A stretch of DNA of 55,302 nucleotides from Thermoproteota archaeon (GTDB taxonomy: Archaea > Korarchaeota > Korarchaeia > Korarchaeales > Korarchaeaceae). Positions within the stretch are counted from its first letter, which is position 1. Every line of letters starts with the position of its first letter. This document shows positions 1-8,488 of this stretch, piece by piece. The position numbers and the translations under genes were made by a program. The notes below the pieces were generated by a model. The model did no database searches, was not told where the DNA came from, and saw only the letters and a program-made list of their open reading frames with translations. The stretch spans positions 1 to 55,302 of the forward strand of contig JARZZM010000025.1 in assembly GCA_030130125.1 (NCBI GenBank), read 5' to 3'.

Positions 1-362
1 GCATCCCTCTAGATGGGATATGGGTGTTCCACGGTCACGCCCTCCCTCTGCCCGAATCATCAAAGTACGAGTTCGGGGTGATGGGACATGTTCACCCAGC
101 CATTCCGATCAAAGGCCTCGGCAAGGTGCCTGTCTGGTTGATAGCCGAGACCGCCTGCGACCACCTCCCACGAACCTTGGTGGTGGTTCCCGCTTTTAAC
201 GACATGCTGGGCTACGGGGATCTGCTTAGGATGAGGGAGAGGGGTCCCGTGTTTCCCAAGTGCATAGACCCCGAAGCGACGGATGTGCTCACGCTTGAAG
301 GCGGCTACCTAGGGACCCTCTCCTATCTCTCTAGGGAGAAGGATTTATTATCACTCACCTGA
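1..362 (+). CDS. ICC-like metallophosphoesterase, C-terminal part
   Basis: The frame is open to the left edge (first full codon at position 3), so the gene begins outside the window and only about the last 120 residues are present. Near the start of the visible part is HGH, and about 17 residues further on GHVHP. Together these resemble the C-terminal metal-binding motifs of calcineurin-like phosphoesterases of the archaeal ICC-like type (COG1407). The catalytic N-terminal motifs (D-x-H, GNHD) would lie upstream and cannot be checked. The apparent ATG at 24 is internal and should not be taken as the start. The next gene follows after 21 bases on the same strand. Confidence 0.72.
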   Translation, partial: IPLDGIWVFHGHALPLPESSKYEFGVMGHVHPAIPIKGLGKVPVWLIAETACDHLPRTLVVVPAFNDMLGYGDLLRMRERGPVFPKCIDPEATDVLTLEGGYLGTLSYLSREKDLLSLT

Positions 363-383
363 CGGGAACCGAAAGGGAAACTG

Positions 384-1775
384 TTGAGCGATTGGGATGT
401 CATCATAGTGGGCGCGGGGCCGACCGGTCTCTTCGCCGCCATGGAGATAAAGAGGCTCGCTCCAGAGTCTAGCGTACTCGTGGTTGAACTTGGCAAGGAT
501 TTGGAGGGTAGAAAGTGTCCCTTAAAGAACATAGGGAAGTGCCTGGCCTGCCCTGTCTGCGACATAGTGTCAGGATTTGGGGGGGCAGGAACCTTCAGCG
601 ATGGCAAGCTCAACCTCACCAAGGACATAGGCGGTGACTTGGCCAGCGTCATAGGAGAAAAGGCTGTATGGGAGCTGATAGACTATGTAGATAGAGTATT
701 CTTGGATTTAGGAGCTCCGAAGAAGGTGTATGGTGAGGATAGAGAAGCCATTGAGAGGCTAAAGAGCAAGGCACTGAGGGCCGGGCTCCTGTTGATCCCC
801 TTCAGGATAAGGCACATGGGGAGCGATGGCGGCTACAAAGTCCTCATGAACTTTAGAAAGAGGCTCTTGGAGATGGGAGTCGTCTTCAGATTCGGTATCG
901 CGGTCGACAGCATTCTAGTGGAGAACGGCGAGGTCAGGGGGGTGAAGCTATCCAATGGTGAGGAGCTCTTATCCAAGTACGTGGTTGTGGCCCCGGGCAG
1001 GGTGGGTGCTAGCTGGCTCGTCAGAGAGGCAAGGAGATTGGGCATAAAGGTGGAGGGTGGCAAGGTGGATCTCGGTGTTAGGGTAGAGGTGCCCTACGAG
1101 GTCATGGAGGAGTTCACCGAGGTTCTGTACGAGCCGAAGCTGATCTACTACAGCGAGACCTTCGATGACAGGGTGAGGGTCTTCTGCGTGAATCCGGGTG
1201 GGGAGGTAGTCACTGAATCCTATTGGGGAATTGTAACCGTGAATGGGGTAGCTAGGGAGAATTTCAAGACAGATAACACGAACTTCGCAGTTCTGGTCAC
1301 GACCAAGTTCACGGAGCCCTATAAAGACACGATATCCTACGCCCTCAGCATAGCTAGGATGGCCAACAACATAGCGGGGAACCAGCCCATCATCCAGAGG
1401 TTCGGCGACCTCAAGAGGGGGAGGAGATCCACTCCATCCAGGTTGAGCCGCAGCGTAGTAAAGCCTACGCTCCCCTCAGCCATTCCCGGAGATTTGAGCT
1501 TCGTCCTTCCCTATCGCTACTTGAAGGATATACTGGAGATGCTGCATGCAATGAACGAGATAATGCCTGGGATAGCGTCAGATCATACCTTACTCTACGG
1601 CATAGAGGTGAAGCTCCACACGGCCAAGCTGGATCTCAAGGAGAATTTAGAGACCAAGGCCATTGAAGGGCTTTACGCGGGTGGCGATGGCGTCGGCGTC
1701 TCTAGGGGACTGGTCCAAGCATCTGCCTCGGGAGCGTGGATCGGGAGGGACATTGCCAAGAGACTCTCTCGTTGA
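384..1775 (+). CDS. FAD-dependent dehydrogenase (COG2509-like)
   Basis: 463 residues from a TTG start. A Rossmann FAD-binding motif VGAGPTG lies at residues 9-15. Four cysteines follow at 45, 53, 56 and 59 (C-x7-C-x2-C-x2-C), then a glycine-rich stretch and FSDGKLN at 71-77, which is characteristic of the uncharacterised FAD-dependent dehydrogenases of COG2509. The C-terminus has LYAGGDGVGVSRG, a second FAD-contacting segment typical of this fold. The cysteine group could bind a metal or Fe-S cluster, but this is inference. The substrate is unknown. The downstream radical SAM gene overlaps its 3' end, so the two are probably translated together. Confidence 0.8.
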   Translation: MSDWDVIIVGAGPTGLFAAMEIKRLAPESSVLVVELGKDLEGRKCPLKNIGKCLACPVCDIVSGFGGAGTFSDGKLNLTKDIGGDLASVIGEKAVWELIDYVDRVFLDLGAPKKVYGEDREAIERLKSKALRAGLLLIPFRIRHMGSDGGYKVLMNFRKRLLEMGVVFRFGIAVDSILVENGEVRGVKLSNGEELLSKYVVVAPGRVGASWLVREARRLGIKVEGGKVDLGVRVEVPYEVMEEFTEVLYEPKLIYYSETFDDRVRVFCVNPGGEVVTESYWGIVTVNGVARENFKTDNTNFAVLVTTKFTEPYKDTISYALSIARMANNIAGNQPIIQRFGDLKRGRRSTPSRLSRSVVKPTLPSAIPGDLSFVLPYRYLKDILEMLHAMNEIMPGIASDHTLLYGIEVKLHTAKLDLKENLETKAIEGLYAGGDGVGVSRGLVQASASGAWIGRDIAKRLSR

Positions 1776-2538
1776 TAGGGGGTATGATCCCCTAGCCCTC
1801 TCGAGGATCGTCGAGGAGAAGGTTACTAAGCCTTCGTTGGAGGGGCAGCTCAGGAGATACTATAGATTCCGCCCCTCCAGATTTTACGGCGGCATCTTCA
1901 CCGCCGATGCCGTTGGGTGCAACTTGAGATGTATCTTTTGCTGGAGCTTCCGCCATGCCGTCAATGCGGAATCAGGCAGGTTTTACTCAGCTAGAGAAGT
2001 GGCTAAGATCCTGATAGATGGAGCTAAGAGACGTGGATTCTCGAAGGTGAGGGTCAGCGGTGCTGAACCTACCATAGGGAGGGACCACCTCATCGAACTG
2101 ATCGAGGAATTGGAGGGAAGTGGCCTCCTCTTCATATTAGAGACGAACGCCATACTCTTATCAGACAAGAGTTATGCTAGGGATCTGACGAGAGATCACG
2201 TTCATGTGAGGGTCTCTCTAAAGGGAACAACCCCTGATCAGTTCTCTAAACTGACGGGCGCCAAGAAGGAGGGGTTTTACCTTCAACTGGCTGGATTGAG
2301 GAACCTGTTGGAGAGCGGAGCCAGCGTACACGTATCAGCAGTGATAAGCTTTTCAAAAGAGGAAGAGGTCTCTCAACTTCTAGAGAGGCTTAGGGAGCTA
2401 GATCCAGTTCTAGAAAGGGGTTTCGAGCCTGAGCTAGTGGTTTTGTATCCCAGCGTCAGGGAGAGGTTAAGAAAGGCAAGGATAACTCCGGAAATCGCCG
2501 TTATGCCAGATGGTTCGTTAGTTAGCGGGAAAATTTGA
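1753..2538 (+). CDS. Radical SAM protein (PflA-related, COG2108-like)
   Basis: About 261 residues if translation starts at TTG 1753; GTG 1681 and ATG 1687 are alternatives inside the upstream gene. The radical SAM triad C-x3-C-x2-C sits at residues 56, 60 and 63 (CNLRCIFC) and ligates the [4Fe-4S] cluster that cleaves S-adenosylmethionine. SGAEPT matches the GGEP-type SAM-binding motif in modified form. The length and lack of extra C-terminal cysteine clusters suggest a minimal radical SAM fold related to pyruvate formate-lyase activating enzymes. The target is unknown. It overlaps the FAD dehydrogenase gene by 23 bases. Confidence 0.8.
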   Translation: MPRDSLVDRGYDPLALSRIVEEKVTKPSLEGQLRRYYRFRPSRFYGGIFTADAVGCNLRCIFCWSFRHAVNAESGRFYSAREVAKILIDGAKRRGFSKVRVSGAEPTIGRDHLIELIEELEGSGLLFILETNAILLSDKSYARDLTRDHVHVRVSLKGTTPDQFSKLTGAKKEGFYLQLAGLRNLLESGASVHVSAVISFSKEEEVSQLLERLRELDPVLERGFEPELVVLYPSVRERLRKARITPEIAVMPDGSLVSGKI

Positions 2539-2613
2539 AAAAAGAGGACGGCCTAGATATTGTTTATTAGTTATACGTTCTTTTTATATCGCAGGATCAA
2601 ATTGCCGCTAGGA

Positions 2614-2763
2614 ATGAGGGAGGAAAGGGCGTTCAGAAGAGCATATATTCGCTATCTGAGAACGCTGGAGGAAATGAATTTTGAGAATCCAGAGGACATA
2701 GCTTCTATATTAGCGACCGCCGAACTCCTCATCTCATCAAAGAGAGCGAAGATCAGAGCATAG
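2614..2763 (+). CDS. Small hypothetical protein
   Basis: A 49-residue reading frame from ATG 2614; the same frame is open upstream to a TTG at 2560, but that extension is hydrophobic and less convincing. The short form is charged and predicted helical (MREERAFRRAYIRYLRTLEE), with no cysteines or membrane segment. It lies 75 bases after the radical SAM gene and converges on the next gene with an 11-base overlap. I do not recognise a family. It is plausible by size and charge pattern only. Confidence 0.4.
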   Translation: MREERAFRRAYIRYLRTLEEMNFENPEDIASILATAELLISSKRAKIRA

Positions 2764-3118
2764 GTCCCCAAGCGAGCAGGTCGTTCAGGCCCCTTGGTTT
2801 AAGTCCCTTGGGAGGTTTCCCGAGCTCGAAGCTCATCCTGACCAAAAGCTCTCCTCCTTCCCTAGATACCTCCAAGGCCACCCTCCTAGCCTTCAGGTCC
2901 CTCCTCACCTTAGATAGAGCGCTAGTGAAGTCTCCTTCTGGTGCTTTGAGTATGACCTCCACCCGTCCTCTGTCTATCCTCCAGTAGAGCACTTTGAATC
3001 CCATAGATTCGAGCGAGAAAATGGATGATTCGACCAAGCTGGCCATATCTACCTCCACATATATCTGAAGGGAAGGATATGTAAACATTGTTGCCAAAAA
3101 TGTTCTAGAACGTTTCAA
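2753..3118 (-). CDS. Hypothetical protein, alternating beta/alpha pattern
   Basis: 121 residues from TTG 3118; ATG 3088 would give 111 residues and is the main alternative. The sequence alternates short beta-like segments (LQIYVEVDM, VLYWRIDRG, VEVILKAP, LLVRMSFEL) with one or two helices, consistent with a small ferredoxin-like or KEOPS Pcc1-like fold. Pcc1, a small dimeric subunit of the tRNA t6A machinery, is a reasonable candidate from length and pattern, but I see no decisive motif. An inverted repeat overlaps the TTG start. It is separated by 45 bases from the fumarase beta gene upstream on the same strand. Confidence 0.6.
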   Translation of the reverse strand: MKRSRTFLATMFTYPSLQIYVEVDMASLVESSIFSLESMGFKVLYWRIDRGRVEVILKAPEGDFTSALSKVRRDLKARRVALEVSREGGELLVRMSFELGKPPKGLKPRGLNDLLAWGPML

Positions 3119-3162
3119 TACGTTCCAAAAAAGAAGAGAGGAGGTTTTATCATATGGGAAGC

Positions 3163-3762
3163 TCAGAACTTGGCCTTTATCTCCTCTGCCACCTTCTTGG
3201 CCTTGCTCAGCACATCGGTGTAGAGGTTATTGCCGTGGGAATCTATGGCGACCATGGTGGGACCAAAGTTCTCGACTTCAACGACCCACATCGCCTCGGG
3301 CGTACCCAGATCCAGCCAGTGAACGTCAACTACTCTTTTCACCGCACTGGTAGCCACAGCCGAAGTTCCACCGGGATAGGCCAAGTAGGCGGCGCCATAC
3401 TCCTTCATTCCCTGCGTGGTCCTCTCGAACATTCCTCCCTTACCTATTATCAGCCTCACCTTGAACTCCCTGATGAAGTCAGCCTCGACGCTCTCCATCC
3501 TGGCGCTGGTCGTCGGGCCAAACCCGAATATCCTCCACTCGTCATCTATCTTCTTGACTATGGGGCCGCAGTGATAGAGGGCCATTCCCTCCAAGTCAAC
3601 CGGGACCTTGTCCTTCTCTCCCTTAGCTGCAAGCTCCAAGGCCCTTCTGTGTACCTGATCCCTCCCGGTTATAATTATCCCGTCTAGGTAGACGATATCG
3701 CCAACCTTGAGCTTCCTAACATCCTCCTCAGATACAGGAGTCTCCAACCTGTACTCGGCCAT
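3163..3762 (-). CDS. fumB: Fumarate hydratase class I, beta subunit
   Basis: 199 residues, the usual size of the separate C-terminal subunit of class I (Fe-S) fumarases in archaea. Recognisable segments are LKVGDIVYLDGIIITGRD near the N-terminus, ALYHCGPIV around residue 62, FGFGPTTSARM around 80, and VDVHWLDLGTPEAMW near 150, all typical of the swivelling beta domain that completes the active site. It reversibly hydrates fumarate to malate. The gene lies 12 bases after the alpha subunit on the same strand, so the two form an operon. The start ATG 3762 follows a good ribosome binding site (GAGGTGAT). Confidence 0.93.
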   Translation of the reverse strand: MAEYRLETPVSEEDVRKLKVGDIVYLDGIIITGRDQVHRRALELAAKGEKDKVPVDLEGMALYHCGPIVKKIDDEWRIFGFGPTTSARMESVEADFIREFKVRLIIGKGGMFERTTQGMKEYGAAYLAYPGGTSAVATSAVKRVVDVHWLDLGTPEAMWVVEVENFGPTMVAIDSHGNNLYTDVLSKAKKVAEEIKAKF

Positions 3763-3774
3763 AAGATCACCTCC

Positions 3775-4653
3775 TCACGGGGGAACCAGCAACTTCATGT
3801 TCCCGTTGCTGTCAAACACTGCCTCGGATCTCCTGAACGCCCAGCACTGAGTGTTTATTCCAACGGGAAGGCTGGCTGGATGCTTGTGAGCCCACTCTAT
3901 CTTGACGCCTAAAGCGTAGGTCTTCCCTCCCAAGCCCATGGGCCCCAGCCCGAGGGAGTTTATCTTCTCCAGCAGTTCCTGCTCTATTTCAGCCAGCTTG
4001 GGGTCAGGGTTGGGCTCGTCAAGCCTCCTGAAGGTCGCCTTCTTAGCGAGCTTCAGGGCCATGTCCGCGCTGCCGCCCACGCCAACGCCCACCACTATGG
4101 GTGGGCAGGGCTTCGGACCGGCATCAACCATCGCATCTATGACTGCCCTCTTTATTCCCTTCAAACCCAGAACCGGGCTCAGCATGTAAAGCTTGGATGT
4201 GTTCTCACTCCCTCCTCCCTTAGCTAGGTAGATTACCTTCATCTCCGAACCCGGAACCAGCTCCAAGTGGATGATCGGCACGTACCTCCCGGTGTTGTCA
4301 CCGGAGTTCTTATAGGTCCATGGATCTACCGCGTTGGGCCTGAGGGGGATCTCGCCCGTGGCGATCCTGACCGCTTCCTCTATTAAGGGCCTGAGTTCAG
4401 ATTTCAGCGGAAAGTCCTCTCCCAGCTCAATGAAGAAGGTCGGAGTTCCAGTATCCTGACACATAGGGAGCTTGGTCTTCCCGGAGACCTCTATGTTCCT
4501 GAGGATTGCCTCCAAGTTGGCCTTGGCCACAGGGTTGTCTTCAATCTCATATGCCCTCTGAAGGGCCTCCTTTACATCTCTTGGGACGTTAAAAGCAGCC
4601 TCCCTCATCATGGTCACGATACCACTCTTGATGGATTCCTTCAAATCCGGCAT
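3775..4653 (-). CDS. fumA: Fumarate hydratase class I, alpha subunit
   Basis: 292 residues from ATG 4653; the frame extends to 4698, but those 15 residues are not family-like. Three cysteines expected to ligate the catalytic [4Fe-4S] cluster are visible at about 65 (MCQDTGT), 183 (PCPPIVVG) and 270 (TQCWAFRR). NSGDNTGRYVP and GKGGGSENTS-like segments also match class I fumarases; here the latter reads AKGGGSENTS. It pairs with the beta subunit immediately downstream and acts in the citric acid cycle or its reductive branch in the cytoplasm. An oxygen-sensitive enzyme of this class fits an anaerobe. Confidence 0.93.
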   Translation of the reverse strand: MPDLKESIKSGIVTMMREAAFNVPRDVKEALQRAYEIEDNPVAKANLEAILRNIEVSGKTKLPMCQDTGTPTFFIELGEDFPLKSELRPLIEEAVRIATGEIPLRPNAVDPWTYKNSGDNTGRYVPIIHLELVPGSEMKVIYLAKGGGSENTSKLYMLSPVLGLKGIKRAVIDAMVDAGPKPCPPIVVGVGVGGSADMALKLAKKATFRRLDEPNPDPKLAEIEQELLEKINSLGLGPMGLGGKTYALGVKIEWAHKHPASLPVGINTQCWAFRRSEAVFDSNGNMKLLVPP

Positions 4654-4752
4654 AGGGGAAACCCCCGCCAAGGGAGCGGGAGGCAAATTATTTAACACTT
4701 TGTGAACGCCGTCATGTCCCTGTAAAGGAAAAATAGTGAGGAAAGACCTCCT

Positions 4753-6042
4753 CTAGGAGAGATAATCCTTCAGAAGGGATCCCAGCTTCCTTATGCCCTC
4801 TTCAATCACCTCAGGCTCCATGTAGGAATAGCTCAGTCTAAGGGCGTTGGTCGGGCTGTTCGATGCATCCACCAAGTCTCCGCTCTCGGGATGGAATATG
4901 TATCCCTTAAGCGGGTAGAAGGCCTGTCCGGGAACGTACAGCACATCGTTGGGTATGGCTACCTCCTCCAAGAACTTCTTGGAGTCGAAATCTTTCTTAA
5001 GAGCCTCCCACCATATGAAGAACCCGCCGGTGGGATCAGTCCTCTCGCCATCCGGGAAGTCCTCGTCTATCGCCTTTGCCATGGCCTCGTACCTCTTCCT
5101 GTAACCTTCCCTCACCCTCTCTATGAACTGTGAGAAATACCTCTCGTAGTACACTTTGGCGATCTTCTGGGTTATTGTGGGGGTGCAGAGGTCGTTGTAG
5201 CCCTTGGCCTTGACGACCTCTTCTCTTACCTCTGGAGGCATGAGGTTGTACCCGACCCTGAGCACAGCGACCTCCTTGCTGGTGGTTCTCATGTATATTA
5301 CGGTGCTCCCATCCTCGTCGAGGGCTCTTATGGGCTTGAGTCTCTCCCCTCTAAACTGTATCTCCCTGTAGGCCGCGTCCTCTACCAAATACAGCCCCTT
5401 ATCCTTCGCAACATCTAGGAGAGCTCTCCTCCTGTTCTCCGGCATTGTCGTTCCGGACGGGTTGTCAGAATCGGCCACTACATATATTAGCTTGGGTTTC
5501 CTCCCGAACTTGTTGATGGCCCTATCTATAGCCTTGTCCACGTACTCCGGGATCATCCCCTGCTTATCTCCAGGTACGGCTATCACTTGCCCCCTGAACT
5601 TGGTAACCACGTTCACAAATCCGAGGTAGACGGGAGCGGGTACTATCACCAGATCATCTGGGTTGAGTAGGACGTCCAGTACCAGATGGATGGATTGCTG
5701 TGAACCTGTGGTTATCAGGACCTCCTTCCATCCCTCCTCGGGGTCTAGATCTATACCGTCCCTCTCCCTCATCATGTTGGCCATTACCTTCCTTACCTCT
5801 GGAAGGCCGTCGGTCGGTCCGTAGTTGTAGTCCTCTATCACCTCGACCTCCCTTCCGGAAAATATGCTCTCAAGCTCTTGGAGGGCCAAGGTGTTTAGTA
5901 TCATCGGAAAGGCACCGAGGGGTAGGACTCCCGGTTTGCCCCCAGCGAAATAGTACCTCACCTTATACTTCAGTAACCTCCTTATCTCTGACTCTGGGAT
6001 GAGCCTAGTCCAAGCTGAGAATTCGACCTTAGGTCCAGTCAA
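4753..6042 (-). CDS. PLP-dependent class I/II aminotransferase
   Basis: 429 residues, fold type I. The pyridoxal phosphate lysine is K256 in TTSKEVAVLRVGY, with the supporting DNPSGTT (around 193) and the aspartate in EDAAY (222). The carboxylate-binding arginine is in ALRLSYSY near the C-terminus. The overall pattern resembles the archaeal aromatic / 2-aminoadipate aminotransferase branch (LysN, ArAT), which transfers amino groups from a range of amino acids to 2-oxoglutarate. Substrate cannot be fixed from sequence. In this window an aromatic role would feed indolepyruvate oxidoreductase (29.8-32.3 kb). The gene is transcribed in the same direction as the fumarase pair but 99 bases upstream of it. 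Confidence 0.88.
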   Translation of the reverse strand: MTGPKVEFSAWTRLIPESEIRRLLKYKVRYYFAGGKPGVLPLGAFPMILNTLALQELESIFSGREVEVIEDYNYGPTDGLPEVRKVMANMMRERDGIDLDPEEGWKEVLITTGSQQSIHLVLDVLLNPDDLVIVPAPVYLGFVNVVTKFRGQVIAVPGDKQGMIPEYVDKAIDRAINKFGRKPKLIYVVADSDNPSGTTMPENRRRALLDVAKDKGLYLVEDAAYREIQFRGERLKPIRALDEDGSTVIYMRTTSKEVAVLRVGYNLMPPEVREEVVKAKGYNDLCTPTITQKIAKVYYERYFSQFIERVREGYRKRYEAMAKAIDEDFPDGERTDPTGGFFIWWEALKKDFDSKKFLEEVAIPNDVLYVPGQAFYPLKGYIFHPESGDLVDASNSPTNALRLSYSYMEPEVIEEGIRKLGSLLKDYLS

Positions 6043-6176
6043 ATGATCACCTTGCTTCTTTCCAAGAGGAAAATTTAACGATTGTTGGGGCGATAGGTTC
6101 GATATCCAATTTAATTTGTTAAATTTCTTATCTCATAAGGTAAGATGTAATGAAAAAGAGTGCGGTGTAGGGGGCG

Positions 6177-7403
6177 TTACCTCCTCCTGATCAGCAGGAA
6201 GGTTGCCAGTAGAAGTACAATTACAATTATTCCCAGTGCTACTGTGAGAGAGCTTAAGCTGCGCGGCTTGGTCATAGTCTTGGTGATTGTTATCGCTGTT
6301 TTACTTGTGGGTTGCGGGGTTAACGAATCTCCCTGAGGTCCGCTAGTCGATCCAGTTCCCGTCTCCGTGAACTCTGTGGTAGATGTCTCAATGGTTGACT
6401 GAGTAGTTGTTCCGATCTCGGATGTCTGTGTTGGAGGTGTTCCAGTTTCGGTTTGAGACTCAGGAGTTGATGTGGTCTCAGTTTCCTTTTCTCCTGAAAC
6501 GGTGACGGTGAGGTTGATCCTCCCCCATTCGACCACATCCGACCCATATCCGAAGGTATCAGGATAGAACTCTATCACATACTTCCCTAGGGGTTCGTAT
6601 TTGCCAGCTTCCACCTTTACATTGGCGGAGAACCCTAGTTCCTTGATATAATTGGATATAGTAATCTTGAGCGGACCCACTTTTAGACCCGGGGCCTCCA
6701 CAACCCTGTATCCAAGTCCAACACTTCCAAGGAAGGTTCCGCTTTCCATTAGAGTTACTTCAGCACTCCCTCCCCTTTCTAGAGTTACCTTATCCTTAGA
6801 TATGTTCAGAATCGCTGTTGGTTTGACGAACTCGACGTAAAGTGTAGGGACATATTTGCTCTTGTGCTCCCTAGCAGCACCTTCACTGCTGTAGAAGTCG
6901 ACATATAAACCCATGTGCGACGATGATCCGAAATCTGAGACTTCCACCTTGCCGACATCCGGTCTTATTATCAATCTGTAGTCCTCTATTTGGCCACTCA
7001 GGTCCCTCCTAACGTAGTCCGCTACCAAGAAACCGACGGACCTTCCTTCGGAGAGGGTCTCGTCTATCCTAATCTTAGTAAGATAGTCTGGTTCGGCGTA
7101 TCCTCCAGGGGTCTTCCATCGAGCCCTGCTAGTCCTGTAAATCCATGTAGTCTCCGTGTCATTGAACTTCTCCCTTAGAACATAAAGTAGAAGTTTTAGA
7201 CCGCCCTCAGGAGGTTCCTTAACGTAAAGCCAGAGCCTAGCAAGCTTTATTTCAGCTCCAAGCGGTATCTCGGATAGGTTGAACTTGATCAACGAGCTAT
7301 AGGGGCCCTTAAGGATCACCTTATACTCTACATGAGAGAGAACGAAAGGATTTCTTTCTTTAATAGCTTCCATACCCACCCTGAGTTCACTTTCATTGAA
7401 CAT
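6177..7403 (-). CDS. Cell-surface protein, DNRLRE-like domain, Thr-rich stalk, C-terminal anchor
   Basis: 408 residues are open from ATG 7403, but the true N-terminus lies further upstream (see the entry for 7404-7554). The first 200 residues contain SLIKFNLSEIPLGAEIKLARLWLYV, split here as SLIKFNLSEIP and ARLWLYV, typical of the beta-sandwich DNRLRE domain of secreted archaeal proteins. A second Ig-like region follows, then a Thr/Ser/Pro/Glu-rich linker at about 310-375, a 20-residue hydrophobic helix and a terminal RRR. This is a membrane-anchored extracellular protein with a glycosylatable stalk. No enzyme signature is seen. Function could be adhesion or S-layer association. Confidence 0.75.
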   Translation of the reverse strand: MFNESELRVGMEAIKERNPFVLSHVEYKVILKGPYSSLIKFNLSEIPLGAEIKLARLWLYVKEPPEGGLKLLLYVLREKFNDTETTWIYRTSRARWKTPGGYAEPDYLTKIRIDETLSEGRSVGFLVADYVRRDLSGQIEDYRLIIRPDVGKVEVSDFGSSSHMGLYVDFYSSEGAAREHKSKYVPTLYVEFVKPTAILNISKDKVTLERGGSAEVTLMESGTFLGSVGLGYRVVEAPGLKVGPLKITISNYIKELGFSANVKVEAGKYEPLGKYVIEFYPDTFGYGSDVVEWGRINLTVTVSGEKETETTSTPESQTETGTPPTQTSEIGTTTQSTIETSTTEFTETGTGSTSGPQGDSLTPQPTSKTAITITKTMTKPRSLSSLTVALGIIVIVLLLATFLLIRRR

Positions 7404-7554
7404 CCTACAATCCCTACATTCCTTGTAAATGTAGGTATCGCTCGTGGGTTTCAGATACAGTTTGGCATCCTCTAGTGAGGAAAGCGCGTATAACGGAGAA
7501 AGTAAGAACAGAAACGCCAGAAGAGAAAGCCAATATTACATAGCTAGATCTCAT
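7404..7554 (-). pseudogene. Frameshifted signal-peptide segment of the surface protein
   Basis: The frame of the surface protein stays open upstream of ATG 7403 and encodes WLSLLAFLFLLSPLYALSS, a clear signal-peptide core with a cleavage-like LYA, followed by about 30 residues including two C-x2-C cysteines (KECRDCR). No ATG, GTG or TTG occurs in this frame before a TAA at 7536. One frame away, ATG 7554 encodes MRSSYVI, which would join the core perfectly if one T in the ATATTGG stretch (7530-7536) were absent. An AT-rich TATA-like region lies upstream at about 7590-7610. Either a one-base insertion disables secretion, the read has an error, or a recoding event occurs. Confidence 0.7.
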
Positions 7555-7807
7555 GAGCGTGCATCAGCTCCAACTAGATTTTGCTTTAACAATTATTTAA
7601 ATTATCATCAAGTTAAAATTTCAAGCGAGCGCAATCACTGAGACAGATTGGTTAATGCGACTGAATGAAAGCATACAGTACAGCATTATTAAATGATATA
7701 ATTTCACTTCTTTTTATAGGTATGTGTATAAGAAGAGAGTGGATAGGATTATAGCGTGAGAAACTGATTTTGTGTATTGTAATAAAATATTGAAGTTAGG
7801 TGGGACC

Positions 7808-8242
7808 TTACCACCTAGGCCTGCCCCTGTAGCTGTTATCCCTTCCGTACCCTCCGTAGCTCCTCCTTCTCCTAGGAGGCCTGTAATCCTCGGGGGCCTC
7901 TGGAACATCCTCTGGTATCTGATCAGCTGGAACAACGTCTGAATTTTCTGCCTCGGCTATGCTGCCTAGGTTACCCAAGTTAAGCTGTACCTTTCCCCTA
8001 TAGACGGTGGTGAAGGCATTCTGGAGCTCAACAACCTGTCCCTCGGACAGCTTTCCAGCGTGGTCTCCCCACAAAGTCAAGGTGACCCTACCGGTCTCAT
8101 CCCCAACAGTAGCCTCCGAAAGAGTTCGGGGGCCCTTCCTAGTCTCTACAACGCGGGGTTCGCCCGCTTCGATGACCCGGACCTTCACGTTGACGCTATT
8201 ATCTCCGGGTCTTAGCTCGGATACTTTCTTGCTGGTCGACAT
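7808..8242 (-). CDS. ssb: Single-stranded DNA-binding protein, crenarchaeal OB-fold type
   Basis: 144 residues from ATG 8242. It closely follows the Sulfolobus SSB pattern: LRPGDNSVNVKVRVIEA, then SEATVGDETGRVTLTLWGDHAG, then EGQVVEL, one OB fold in about the first 95 residues, followed by an acidic segment and an Arg/Gly/Tyr-rich tail (RRRRSYGGYGR) that probably mediates protein or nucleic acid contacts. The frame runs upstream to 8308, but a TATA box at 8284-8293 places the transcript start near 8263, which excludes that longer start. It coats single-stranded DNA during replication and repair. It is divergent from the SPASM radical SAM gene. Confidence 0.93.
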   Translation of the reverse strand: MSTSKKVSELRPGDNSVNVKVRVIEAGEPRVVETRKGPRTLSEATVGDETGRVTLTLWGDHAGKLSEGQVVELQNAFTTVYRGKVQLNLGNLGSIAEAENSDVVPADQIPEDVPEAPEDYRPPRRRRSYGGYGRDNSYRGRPRW

Positions 8243-8283
8243 ACTACTCGCCTCAGGAGGCGTTGGCCTAGCTCCTTTGATGG

Positions 8284-8293
8284 CTTTATAAAC
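8284..8293 (-). promoter_or_regulatory. TATA box of ssb
   Basis: TTTATAAA read on the minus strand lies about 45 bases before ATG 8242, which predicts a short leader of about 20 bases. It fixes the start of ssb, because the longer open frame would begin upstream of this box. Confidence 0.6.
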
Positions 8294-8425
8294 ATTCCCA
8301 TCCGACACGATATTCCATTAATCGGAATAATCTTTCCGTTGACGAGGCCTCGTTATCCTTACGTAGCTGCAACCACCATCTTTTTCCAAAAATTAGTTAA
8401 TATATGCGGAGTTTTATTTATTAGA

Positions 8426-8435
8426 ATTTTATATA
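8426..8435 (+). promoter_or_regulatory. TATA box of the SPASM radical SAM gene
   Basis: ATTTTATATA in an AT-rich intergenic stretch, about 55 bases before the ATG at 8489, predicting initiation near 8460. The 246-base region between ssb and this gene holds two divergent promoters and nothing else that I can identify. Confidence 0.5.
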
Positions 8436-8488
8436 CCGTCTGTCATGGAAAAAATAGAAAGCATTTTATTCGAAGTCTGTGATATACC

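Noticed and set aside
24-30. ATG at 24 as the start of the first gene
   Set aside because: The frame is open to the left edge and the codons before it (IPLDGIWV) fit the beta-strand before HGH, so the ATG is not the start but lies inside a cut gene.
7444-7641. A 65-codon plus-strand frame
   Set aside because: It is antisense to the signal-peptide region and promoter of the surface protein and has no recognisable content.
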